A DNA stretch of 64,000 nucleotides from Haladaptatus sp. ZSTT2. GTDB lineage: Archaea > Halobacteriota > Halobacteria > Halobacteriales > Halococcaceae. Of the stretch, positions 7,308 to 15,482 are shown piece by piece. The stretch lies in the NCBI RefSeq assembly GCF_037081775.1, contig NZ_JBAMHQ010000001.1:806001-870000 (forward strand), in the 5' to 3' direction. The notes below the pieces were generated by a model, which was given only the letters and a program-made list of their open reading frames with translations, searched no databases and had not been told where the DNA came from. The position numbers were made by a program, and so were the translations under genes. The first letter of the stretch is position 1, and every line of letters begins with the position of its first letter.

Positions 7308-8846
7308 GTGGAGGTGTCGCTCGTGGTAACCGCCGCTGTCGCCCTCGGACTGACGGTTCTCACGCTCGTTACCTTCGCAGGGCTTGGCACGTGGTACGCC
7401 CGCGGCCGCATCAACTCGGTAGAAGACTACATCACTGCCCGCAATTCGACCGGCAGCGGGATGACCACCGCAACGCTCATCGCCTCCGGGATGGGGGCGT
7501 GGATTCTCTTTAGCCCGGCAGAGGCGGGCGCGGCCTTCGGCGGGCTTACTGCCGTCCTCGGCTACGCAATCGGGAGCGCGCTCCCATTATTCGCGTTCAT
7601 CGTGATTGGCCCGCGCATCCGCGAACTCATCCCCGAGGGCCACTCCATCACGGAGTACACTCTCGCGCGCTTCGGGCCGGTGATGTACGTCTACGTCCTC
7701 ATCGTGAGCATCACCTACATGTTCATCTTCCTCGCCGCGGAAATGACCGGGATTGCGGGCGCACTTTCGCTCGTCGCGGGCGTCCCGACGTGGCAAACCG
7801 CCGCGCTCGTGGGCCTGTTCGTCCTCGCCTACACCGGCTACGGCGGGCTGAAGGCGAGCATCTTCACAGACACCGTCCAGACGCTCGTCATCCTCCCGAT
7901 TCTCGCCATCGGGTTTGCGGGCGCGCTGCTCGCCCTCGGCGGGACGGGTGAAATCTACCAGACCGTCGCAGAGACCAGTCCGAGCCTGCTAGACCCCGGC
8001 TTCCTCCCCGGCATCGAATTTGGGGCCTACATCGCCGTCGCCGTCCTCGCCGCAGAGATGCTGAATCAGGCGTGGTGGCAGCGCATCTACGCCGCGAAAG
8101 ACGAACGCACCCTCGCGCGCTCTTTCACGATCGCCGCCATCACGGTGATTCCAATGGTGTTCTTAGCCGGGCTGTTCGGCCTCGCCGCCTCCGGTCTCGG
8201 CCTCGTCACGACCGATTTCACGGCGGGCTACAACGCCGACATCTCCTTTTTCCTCGTGCTTGACGCCGCATTCCCCGAGTGGGTGACGCTCGTCGTCGTC
8301 ATCCTCGCCATCCTGCTCGTCATGAGTACCGCAGACACGCTGTTCAACGCGATTGCGAGCATCGTGACCGCAGACCTCCCGCTCGTGCTGGACGACCCTG
8401 ACCGCGGCACGCTCACGAACGCCGCCCGCGCGCTCACCGTCGTGGTCGCGCTCGCGGCCATTTTCGTCGGCGCACAGGGCTACAGCGTGCTCACCATCTT
8501 CCTCATCGCAGACCTGCTCGCGGCGGCGACGTTCATCCCGCTGCTGTTCGGCCTCTACTCGACAGAAGCGACTGGGGCAGGTGCGCTCGGTTCGAGCCTG
8601 CTCGGGCTGCTCGTCGGCCTCGCCTACTTCCCGACGCTCAGAACCCCGCTCGCTGCCCTGCCAGTCGTCGGAGACCTCCTGCCGACGGCGTCGTACTTCA
8701 ATTCGTTCGTCGGCGCGGCGGCCGTTTCGGGCGTGGCGATTCTCCTCATCTCGCGGGTGACCCCCGGGTCGTTCGACCTCGGCTCACTCGCCCGCACCAT
8801 CCACCAACTCGACGAGGTTCGCGCAGACGGGGGTGAAGAACAATGA
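7308..8846 (+). CDS. Sodium:solute symporter (SSS) family permease
   Basis: This 512-residue polytopic membrane protein has about 13 hydrophobic segments and SSS-family landmarks: YARGRINSVEDYITA near the N-terminus, GMGAWILFSPAEAGAAFG, GYGGLKASIFTDTVQ and a late STADTLFNAIASIVTADL. It should move a small solute with Na+. The substrate is unproven; position after tenA suggests a pyrimidine or thiamine precursor. The start is GTG7308 (or GTG7314); no in-frame ATG exists upstream, and an out-of-frame 13-codon ORF begins at ATG7288. Its stop overlaps the start of the 38-residue protein (ATGA). Confidence 0.85.
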   Translation: MEVSLVVTAAVALGLTVLTLVTFAGLGTWYARGRINSVEDYITARNSTGSGMTTATLIASGMGAWILFSPAEAGAAFGGLTAVLGYAIGSALPLFAFIVIGPRIRELIPEGHSITEYTLARFGPVMYVYVLIVSITYMFIFLAAEMTGIAGALSLVAGVPTWQTAALVGLFVLAYTGYGGLKASIFTDTVQTLVILPILAIGFAGALLALGGTGEIYQTVAETSPSLLDPGFLPGIEFGAYIAVAVLAAEMLNQAWWQRIYAAKDERTLARSFTIAAITVIPMVFLAGLFGLAASGLGLVTTDFTAGYNADISFFLVLDAAFPEWVTLVVVILAILLVMSTADTLFNAIASIVTADLPLVLDDPDRGTLTNAARALTVVVALAAIFVGAQGYSVLTIFLIADLLAAATFIPLLFGLYSTEATGAGALGSSLLGLLVGLAYFPTLRTPLAALPVVGDLLPTASYFNSFVGAAAVSGVAILLISRVTPGSFDLGSLARTIHQLDEVRADGGEEQ

Positions 8847-8959
8847 GCGCAATCGGCCAAACGCTGTTTTCGGCGCTCGCGTGGGGGTCGGTCGCGCTCG
8901 TCGTCGCCATCTTCGCCTACGAAATCTACGCCGTCGTCACCGACTGGCGCGGGTCGTAA
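8843..8959 (+). CDS. 38-residue single-span membrane microprotein, symporter partner
   Basis: This short frame begins MSAIGQTLFSALAWGSVALV and ends AVVTDWRGS. It holds one transmembrane helix (about residues 8-30) and a short cytoplasmic tail. Its ATG overlaps the stop of the symporter gene, indicating translational coupling. It may be a small subunit or stabiliser of the transporter, as small accessory proteins are for some SSS-like permeases (inference). Confidence 0.7.
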   Translation: MSAIGQTLFSALAWGSVALVVAIFAYEIYAVVTDWRGS

Positions 8960-8988
8960 CTTTTCTGTCCTGCCTTCGTACGCGGAGC

Positions 8989-10035
8989 ATGGCACTGTTC
9001 GCCGCCCTCGCTGACCTGCCGCTTTCGATTTCGTCCGTCTCGTACGACCTGCACGAAGCAGAGACGTCGAGCGACTTCACCCGCCTCTCGACCACGATTT
9101 CACTCGACGGTGACGGAGAAACCGGTCGTGGCGAGGACGTGACCTACGAACCCGACGACCATCGCGAACTGGTCGAAGCGGCGCCCACGTTCGACCTCGA
9201 AGGCGAGTGGACGTTCGAAGAGTTCTCCGCCCATCTCGCAGACACAGACCTGTTTCACGGCCGCGAACCCGGCCGCCACGACTTCAGAAACTATCGGCAG
9301 TGGGGCTTCGAGAGCGCCGCGCTCGACCTCGCGCTGAAGCAGGCGGACACCCCCCTCGCCGCCCAGTTGGGAATGGCGTACCAGCCAGTCAGATTCATCA
9401 TCTCTATGCGCCTGCCCGACGCCTCGTTCGACCGCATCGAGAGGTGGCTTTCTATCTACGATTCCTATGAGTTCAAACTCGACCCGACAGATGAGTGGGA
9501 CGACGACCTCGTCACAGCACTCGCAGCCACGGGCGCGGTGCGCGTCTGCGACCTCAAAGGCCACTACGAGGGGACGATAGTAGACCAAGCACCCGACCCC
9601 GACCTGTACCGTCGCATCATCGACGGCCTCCCGGAGGCCGTCATCGAAGACCCCGCGCTCACCGACGAGACCCGTCCACTCTTTGCGGGTCACGAGGGGC
9701 GCGTGTCGTGGGACGCAACCATCCACAGCCTTGACGACATCAAAAATCTCCCGTGGGAACCCGACTGGCTGAACATCAAGCCCTCACGCTTCGGCAGCGT
9801 CGAGTCGCTCCTCGAAAGTATCGAATACGCACAGGCAGCGGGAATGCACCTGTACGGCGGCGGCCAGTTCGAACTCGACGTGGGGCGCGAACACATCCAC
9901 GCGCTCGCCTCGTTGTTCTACCCCGACGCCGCAAACGACGTGGCACCGGTCGAATACAACCGTCCAGAACCAAGCGCCGGGCTGGCGAAAAGCCCGTTGA
10001 CACCGACTGACGCGCCGCGTGGCTTCGAGTGGTAA
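8989..10035 (+). CDS. Enolase-superfamily (mandelate racemase-like) protein
   Basis: This 348-residue protein has an N-terminal capping region (about 1-120) and a TIM barrel. Barrel-strand residues typical of the superfamily are visible: Lys in FKLDPTDEW, Asp in RVCDLKGHYEG, Glu in VIEDPAL, Asp in VSWDATIHS and Lys in LNIKPSRFGS, compatible with an acid/base pair and a Mg2+ site. The tail GGGQFELDVGREHIHALASL is also barrel-like. The reaction is unknown; such enzymes are dehydratases, epimerases or o-succinylbenzoate synthase relatives. The start at 8989 lies 29 bp after the microprotein. Confidence 0.72.
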   Translation: MALFAALADLPLSISSVSYDLHEAETSSDFTRLSTTISLDGDGETGRGEDVTYEPDDHRELVEAAPTFDLEGEWTFEEFSAHLADTDLFHGREPGRHDFRNYRQWGFESAALDLALKQADTPLAAQLGMAYQPVRFIISMRLPDASFDRIERWLSIYDSYEFKLDPTDEWDDDLVTALAATGAVRVCDLKGHYEGTIVDQAPDPDLYRRIIDGLPEAVIEDPALTDETRPLFAGHEGRVSWDATIHSLDDIKNLPWEPDWLNIKPSRFGSVESLLESIEYAQAAGMHLYGGGQFELDVGREHIHALASLFYPDAANDVAPVEYNRPEPSAGLAKSPLTPTDAPRGFEW

Positions 10036-10141
10036 CACATAACATTCCCGGTAACTCCTCATTTTCGACCTGTCCGTAAGGAGAAGTTCGTCAGACTGCG
10101 GTCTGACAGGGCTTAAAGGGGGGCCGAAACAATATTACCCT

Positions 10142-10525
10142 ATGGTAGGGCAATTAGGTGGGCGGCAGCACCGCCGCACGCAACAAGGGCGCTCGCCACT
10201 TGCGTCCTCAGAACGGAGAAACAGAGAGCAAGCAGAGGCGAAACTCGTCACGCTGAATCACCTGATGGTGGCGGCGGGTATCTGGCTGCTCTCTGTTGGA
10301 CTGTTCGTCGCACTGTTCTCGCCAGCACTGTGGCTCACGGGCATCTTCGGGCTCACGCTTCCGGCACTACCGTCTGCGACGCGATGGGCCGTTGGGAGAG
10401 CACGAGCACGAAACGCAGCCACGAACCGCCGCGGCCGACGCCGAACGAACACCACACTTCGTCTCCGCGTCCACAAATGGCTGCGAACGCGACGCGCGAA
10501 CTCGTCTGGCCGCGACCGGCTGTAA
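10142..10525 (+). CDS. Hypothetical membrane protein with basic tail
   Basis: This 127-residue protein has a charged N-terminus, two hydrophobic stretches (about residues 40-62 and 66-82) and a very Arg-rich tail of about 45 residues. I do not recognise a family. The start ATG10142 lies about 10 bp after an AT-rich box (acaatatta). The basic tail is unusual for a haloarchaeal protein and could mean that the frame past residue 85 is not the authentic one. Confidence 0.45.
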   Translation: MVGQLGGRQHRRTQQGRSPLASSERRNREQAEAKLVTLNHLMVAAGIWLLSVGLFVALFSPALWLTGIFGLTLPALPSATRWAVGRARARNAATNRRGRRRTNTTLRLRVHKWLRTRRANSSGRDRL

Positions 10526-10983
10526 CCCACATTCCGCTTTTTTCACACCACTCCCCACAGCACGCGATTGGGTACGCGCTTTCTGCACGACTAGGACGGT
10601 ATCGCCCTCGGATCGCGCGTCCACCACACCAGCCACTGAATCTGTTCTTTGTGTGATCGCACCGTCAAATACAAATGTCGTGTCATCGACGTTTCGAGTG
10701 GCCCTTTGATGACCGACCGGCTTGTGCGTAATCCGGTGTTCAATCCGCTCGCGCCTCACGCTTCGCGGGCAGCCCGATAGCCGCAGCACTCGGGTTCGCT
10801 TCGCTACGTTCTGTAGCCGCATTTTTTCGACCGAACACACACGCACATGCCGACATTCGCTGAGTTCCCGGCACACAGCCGGTGCTCATCCGACCTTGCA
10901 ACGCTCCTCAAACAACAGACGCATCGCCCTCGTTCACACCACCCGCTCGACTCACGGATTGGAGCCACTGGCGGTGGTCCAGA
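10526..10983. other. Gap of about 460 bp with no clear gene, possible decayed coding DNA
   Basis: No intact gene. On the minus strand around 10590-10700 a short stretch reads protein-like (DDTTFVFDGAIT, then GDTVLVV), but the frame lacks a proper start and runs into Arg-rich sequence on both sides. It may be a remnant of a lost gene. The broken MFS gene next to it supports local decay. Confidence 0.35.
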
Positions 10984-11687
10984 ATGACCACAAACACGCC
11001 GGAAGCATTGTCGTTGTGGCGCAATCGTAACTTCCGGCGGTTTTCGTCGGACAGTTCGTGACGAACGCCGGAGACAGCCTCTACACTGTCGCCGTCCTGT
11101 GGCTCGTCTTCGACCTTAGCGGCTCGACCGTCCTCACGGGAATCGCAAATTCGCTGTTGTTGCTCCCGTGGCTCTTGCAGATACTCGCCGGGCCGGTGGT
11201 AGACCGACTCCCGCTCAAGCCTCTTCTCGTCGGCTCGCTCGTCGCATCGGCGTTCGAACGAGTGCCGTACGGCTGGCTGTTGCTCATCGGCCACTCGCTT
11301 GGCGCAGGTTGCTGGGCTGCGTCGGCGTTCGCCCCAACGCCCGCGCTCACCATCGTCCTGTTCGGCCTCGCGTGGATTCCCATTGGCATCGGCGGCGTGC
11401 TTTCCTCGACGCTGAACCAAACCGTGTTTCCGGCTGACCTGCTCGGGCGCGTGTCGTCAACCAAAGGAACCGCGTCGGGGGCAACCCTGCCCCTTGGTTC
11501 ACTCGTAGGTGGGTTCGTCGCGGAGATGCTCGGGACGACTACCACGATGGGGTTGGCCGCGTTCGGCTTTGGGTTCACCGGGCTGTATATTCTGCTCCGC
11601 CCGCGGCTTCGACGCCTCCCACCAATTGCTGAAGCAACGCCGGCCGCATTCGGCGTGACGAGGCCAACAGAACGCGACGGGGAATAG
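10984..11687 (+). pseudogene. Broken MFS transporter: frameshift plus internal deletion
   Basis: ATG10984 opens a typical MFS N-terminus (TPEALSLWRNRNFRRF) that runs into TGA after 25 codons. The expected continuation (VGQFVTNAGDSLYTVAVLWL) lies in another frame starting in the T run at 11041-11044, so one T appears to be missing. The restored protein has about 225 residues instead of about 400. It passes from an early region (PWLLQILAGPVVDRL) straight to late helices (PAGLLG-like FPADLLGRVSS, then LGSLVGGFVAEMLG), so the middle is also deleted. Such genes encode drug/enterobactin-type exporters; this copy should be non-functional. Confidence 0.75.
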
Positions 11688-11710
11688 CAACCGAACCCGA
11701 CCTTGGCAGG

Positions 11711-13204
11711 TCACCCGCGCCAGTACGAGGGAGTAAGAAGCACGAGCACGGGGATGATTTCGATTCGGCCGACCCACATGAGGAACGTCATGAGCAGTTT
11801 GGTCGTTTCGGGGAACGGTTCGTAGCTCTCGAACGGCCCAGCGACACCGAACGCAGGCCCGACGTTGAAAAAGGTGGACGCGGCAGCGCTCATCGCTTCG
11901 AACTCAGTGATCGGTGACGCCACACGCGAGGAGTTGACGACGACGAAAATCGTCGCGATGATGAAGATGACGAGGCTCACGAGTGTATAGGCGTAGATGT
12001 CACGGATAGTCTCCTCTGAGACCACACTCCCGCTCAGTCGAACGGGTCTGATGACGCGTGGGTGACCAGCGATAAACAGGTCTCGCCGGAATGCTTTCAA
12101 GACGACCAGCCAGCGCAGCGCCTTAATCGAACAAGTGGTACTCCCCGCCATTCCACCGATAAACATACAAACGAACAGGAGGTGTTTCGCCCCCGACGAC
12201 CAGAGGTTGAAGTCGGTGCTCGCGTAGCCGGTCGTCGTCACGATGGAGACAACCTGAAACAGTGAGTGGCGTGCGATTTCCTCGAGACCGGTGTGCGGAC
12301 CATCGGCGAGAAGAATACCACCGACGCCCAGGGTGAACACCGCGAGGATGCTCACGTAGAAGCGAAACTCGTCGCTTTGGCGCAGGCGGGCTGTGTTCCC
12401 GTGGATGACGAAATAGATGAGGATGAAACTCGTCGCGCCGAGTGCCATGAACGGGGTGGTCGCCCACTGCACGGCCGGAGAAAACGCCGCGAGACTCTCG
12501 GCGCGTGGGGAAAACCCACTCGTCGAAATCGTCGTGAACGCGTGGGCCACTGCGTCGTAAAAGGTCATTTCCGGGGCAAGTCCGACCACGTGGAGCCCGT
12601 AGAGGGTGGCGATATTCACCCCCGTCAAGCCGAGGTACAGTTGCCAGATTAACCCGGCTGTCTCCGAGATGCGAGGCGTGAGTTTGTTGATATCCCGCGT
12701 CTGGGTTTCCGTCTCCATGAGCTGTGCGCCACCAACTGAGAGCTGGGAGAGGACCGCCGTTGCGAGGACGAGAATACCGAGTCCACCGAGCCACTGGAGG
12801 ACGGCCCGCCACATGAGAATTGCCCGTGAGTGAATCTCAAAGTCCAAGATGACGGTCGCACCGGTCGTGGTGATACCGCTCATCGCTTCGAACAGCGCGT
12901 TCACCGGCGCGGCGAGCGCACCTTCGCCCGCGAGGATGAACGGCACCGCCCCGACGATTGCCATACTCAACCAGGTAAGCGAAACCATCAAAAAACCCTC
13001 TCGGGGACCCAGGTCGCGCCGGTCAGTGAGCTGTTCGAGTCCGAGGCCAACAAGGGCGGTTCCCCCCATTGGAACGACGAACGGAATCACCGACGTGGCG
13101 TCGTACAGAGCGATTCCGAGTGGGATGAGAAACGGAACCCACAACCACTTGAGAATCGTTCCAACCAACCGAACGCTGACGCGCCAATCGACTCGTGGTT
13201 TCAT
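11711..13204 (-). CDS. trkH: TrkH-type potassium uptake channel subunit
   Basis: This 497-residue membrane protein has the four pore-loop repeats of the Trk/Ktr family: TTTGATV, TISTSGFSP, TTTGYAS and TFFNVGPAFG, each supplying a selectivity-filter Gly or equivalent. It moves K+ (with H+ or Na+) into the cell, important for a salt-in halophile. A cytoplasmic TrkA subunit would normally gate it; none is adjacent, so it must be supplied elsewhere. Start Met13204 is followed by a short basic segment and the first helix. It is convergent with the MFS pseudogene. Confidence 0.92.
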   Translation of the reverse strand: MKPRVDWRVSVRLVGTILKWLWVPFLIPLGIALYDATSVIPFVVPMGGTALVGLGLEQLTDRRDLGPREGFLMVSLTWLSMAIVGAVPFILAGEGALAAPVNALFEAMSGITTTGATVILDFEIHSRAILMWRAVLQWLGGLGILVLATAVLSQLSVGGAQLMETETQTRDINKLTPRISETAGLIWQLYLGLTGVNIATLYGLHVVGLAPEMTFYDAVAHAFTTISTSGFSPRAESLAAFSPAVQWATTPFMALGATSFILIYFVIHGNTARLRQSDEFRFYVSILAVFTLGVGGILLADGPHTGLEEIARHSLFQVVSIVTTTGYASTDFNLWSSGAKHLLFVCMFIGGMAGSTTCSIKALRWLVVLKAFRRDLFIAGHPRVIRPVRLSGSVVSEETIRDIYAYTLVSLVIFIIATIFVVVNSSRVASPITEFEAMSAAASTFFNVGPAFGVAGPFESYEPFPETTKLLMTFLMWVGRIEIIPVLVLLTPSYWRG

Positions 13205-13553
13205 GTGTCGGGCGGGGTGGACTCAGCAACGGCTGTCGCGTCAGCAGCGCTCGAACCATCCACGACACGTGCAGACATCGATGGTCTCTCGAAGATACTC
13301 ATTCCCAACTGATTGTCTGTCGTCTACTAAAAAGCGATACGTCGGCCTCCGAACAAAGAGACCCGTCGACACCTGCAACAACTGAATTAGTATAGTGTAA
13401 TGGAGTTTATACAGGGCAGACATGGCTGGATCATGAGCGTTTGAGCGACGGCTCGCTCCGCATGTGGTGCCTTCGACTTTCGGGCGTGGGTGGACAGAGC
13501 CTGCAGATACACGAACCAGTACGTTCAATTGGGCTGGCGATAGATACGAAATT
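13205..13553. other. Gap of about 350 bp between trkH and a zinc-finger gene
   Basis: This is the divergent upstream region of trkH and of the zinc-finger microprotein. No protein or RNA gene can be supported. AT-rich boxes at about 13385-13410 (tagtatagtgtaatggagtttatac) and 13541-13552 may be promoters. Confidence 0.4.
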
Positions 13554-13721
13554 ATGAGCCTCGAACTCGAACACGACTGCCCACACTGTGGGGAAACCCG
13601 CGTCTTCTACAAGGCAGCCAGCATGACGGTTCACCTCGGAACCAAGACCAAGTGGCGCTGCCCCGAGTGCAACTACGCCTTCATCAAAATCAACGGCATC
13701 GACTCAAGCGTCTCCGCGTAG
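13554..13721 (+). CDS. Zinc-finger microprotein (two CPxC knuckles)
   Basis: This 55-residue protein has CPHCGE near the start and CPECN near the end (Cys9, Cys12, Cys36, Cys39 approximately), forming one zinc ribbon with about 23 residues between the pairs. It belongs in type to the many small zinc-finger proteins of haloarchaea, most without known function. Met13554 (MSLELEHDCPHCGE) is chosen because the 30 upstream residues in frame are unlike a protein and because of the AT-rich lead-in (gatacgaaatt). Confidence 0.75.
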   Translation: MSLELEHDCPHCGETRVFYKAASMTVHLGTKTKWRCPECNYAFIKINGIDSSVSA

Positions 13722-14042
13722 ACCACACGCAGTTTTCAGAAACACCAACCGTCGAGTGCCGACAGTGTCCGCCAAACTCCGAGGGTTCGGGCGGTAGAAA
13801 CACAGGTGTAGGCTTGCAGACAGTCTCCAAGCTATTTTCCGACAAGTGAGCGGTCGCCTCGCACTGACCGGCAGTTGGGGGCGAAAATGGGGCGAAAGTC
13901 GGTCTGTGGGTCGATTTTGTCGGTTGTGAGCGCACGAATTCGCATCCCACACCCAACTCATAAACCCTATAGTAGGATATCAAATTGGGGTTGCTGTGGT
14001 CTTAGCCGAGGCGTTGAAGCGTATCGACGCCGAGGAGCCGGT
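13722..14042. other. Gap of about 320 bp before the methyltransferase gene
   Basis: No gene can be supported. A short plus-strand run near 13745-13780 contains VECRQC, reminiscent of a zinc-knuckle start, but ends in unrelated sequence. A promoter-like AT-rich segment (cataaaccctatagtaggatatc, about 13960-13982) precedes the methyltransferase gene by some 60 bp. Confidence 0.35.
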
Positions 14043-14639
14043 GTGAGCCGATTTCAGCACACGCGACAGCCAGATTGGGACTGGTGGAGCGAACTCTGGC
14101 CTGACCCAACCGGACTGTTAGATCGGGTCGGTGTTCTCCCGGGTGAACTGCTCGTGGATGTTGGCTGTGGCAACGGCTATTTCACGATTCCCGCCGCGAA
14201 GCTTCTCGAAGGGCCACTCTATGCGGTTGACCTCGACGAATCACTCCTCGCGCAGTTGCGAGCAGAACTCGACGAGCGTGGCATCGAAACCGTCACTTGC
14301 GTCCGGTGTGACGCCCGCTCGCTCAGCGACCACATCCCGCCGGTGGACGTTGCGTTCATGGCGAACACCTTCCACGGCGTCGAAGACCAGACCGAATTTG
14401 CCACAGAGATTCGACGCGCCCTCAACCGCGAGGGACGGTTCATCGTCGTCAACTGGCACGACCTGCCCCGGAGTGAAACGGTCGTCGCTGGAAAGGCTCG
14501 GGGCCCGCCCGAAGCCCTTCGGCTGACGCCAGCAGAGACGACCACAGCCGTCGTTCCGGCTGGGTTCGAACTGGTGTCAACACTCGACGTGCCACCGTAC
14601 CACTACGCGCTGGTGTTCGAACGAGAAGAAAAGGCCTAG
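14043..14639 (+). CDS. Class I SAM-dependent methyltransferase
   Basis: This is a cytoplasmic methyltransferase of 198 residues. SAM-binding motif I is LLVDVGCGNGYFTIPAA, the acidic end of strand 2 is YAVDLDESLL, motif II/III is VTCVRCDARSL, and the post-motif DVAFMANTFHGVED is typical. The substrate is unknown. The start is GTG14043 (GTG-AGC-CGA); no ATG near the beginning of the fold is available and the longer frame upstream lacks protein character. It overlaps the end of the convergent PAP2 gene by 4 bp. Confidence 0.82.
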   Translation: MSRFQHTRQPDWDWWSELWPDPTGLLDRVGVLPGELLVDVGCGNGYFTIPAAKLLEGPLYAVDLDESLLAQLRAELDERGIETVTCVRCDARSLSDHIPPVDVAFMANTFHGVEDQTEFATEIRRALNREGRFIVVNWHDLPRSETVVAGKARGPPEALRLTPAETTTAVVPAGFELVSTLDVPPYHYALVFEREEKA

Positions 14640-15478
14640 CGAAGCCGGTTCAACACGGGCAACTTCCACGGGTCTTTTCGTAGGAACTCGAACACCTCGT
14701 AGTGATGGCGCGCGATGTGGACGCTCCCGAGGCCGAGAATCGTTCCGGCGACGACGTCAGTTCCCCAGTGGATGCCGAGGTACATCGTCGCGGTCACCAC
14801 GCTTACAGCGAGGAAGATGCTCGTTGGCAGCCAGTAGGGGTACTCCTTGCGCGTGAACCACGCGAGATACGCCACTGACACCGACAGTGAGGTGTGAAGT
14901 GACGGGAAGACGTTCGTGTTCGAGTTGACCTCACCCGTGAGCAGTTGTGACTGTGGGTACATCGAGTACATGAGCGGGTCGACGAGGTCGGGAATCAGGT
15001 TTCGTGGCCCATACGAGACGAACAGGATGTAGAACACGAGGCCGAGTGAGTAGTTGAGCGCGAAGGCAACGGCCGTCTGTTTCAGGTGTTTCGTATTCTG
15101 CATCGCAAACGTGAGCACGAACGGGAAGATGAGCAAGAACACGTAGCCATAGAGGTAGATAAAGGAGAAGTACATCGTGAACTGGTCGCTCGCAATCGAC
15201 TGGATGAACGCGACGAAGTCGCCCTCTAGCTGGTAGATGTAGCTCGTGATATTGAGGCCGACCACCCACGATATTTCGGGGCCAACCTGCCTCGCTACCT
15301 TGTTGATGCCGAGGATGCCGAGGAGTAAACCAAGATACGGGCCCGCCTCACGCAGGCGCGTCCGCCACGACTCGCGCAGCAACGAGAGTTTGGTGGGGCC
15401 GATGAACGTAATCGAGCCAACGGCAATCATAACGCCAACGCCGGCCGCGAGATATACGAGGATGTCGAGTAGTGCCAT
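14636..15478 (-). CDS. PAP2-family membrane phosphatase / lipid phosphatase
   Basis: This 280-residue protein has six or so transmembrane helices and the PAP2 catalytic motifs FPSLHTSLS (motif 2, His acid) and LGIHWGTDVVAG (motif 3, His nucleophile). The first motif is less clear. Such enzymes remove phosphate from lipid or polyprenyl phosphates on the outer membrane face, or transfer phospho-head groups (inositol phosphorylceramide-synthase-like). It starts 4 bp after the solute-binding lipoprotein gene, so the two should form one transcript, although no functional link is known. Confidence 0.82.
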   Translation of the reverse strand: MALLDILVYLAAGVGVMIAVGSITFIGPTKLSLLRESWRTRLREAGPYLGLLLGILGINKVARQVGPEISWVVGLNITSYIYQLEGDFVAFIQSIASDQFTMYFSFIYLYGYVFLLIFPFVLTFAMQNTKHLKQTAVAFALNYSLGLVFYILFVSYGPRNLIPDLVDPLMYSMYPQSQLLTGEVNSNTNVFPSLHTSLSVSVAYLAWFTRKEYPYWLPTSIFLAVSVVTATMYLGIHWGTDVVAGTILGLGSVHIARHHYEVFEFLRKDPWKLPVLNRLR

Positions 15479-15482
15479 GTGA

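Noticed and set aside
10367-10876. Minus-strand 169-codon frame
   Set aside because: A short internal stretch looks protein-like, but the ends overlap the plus-strand gene and are Arg-rich; recorded only as a possible remnant in the gap.
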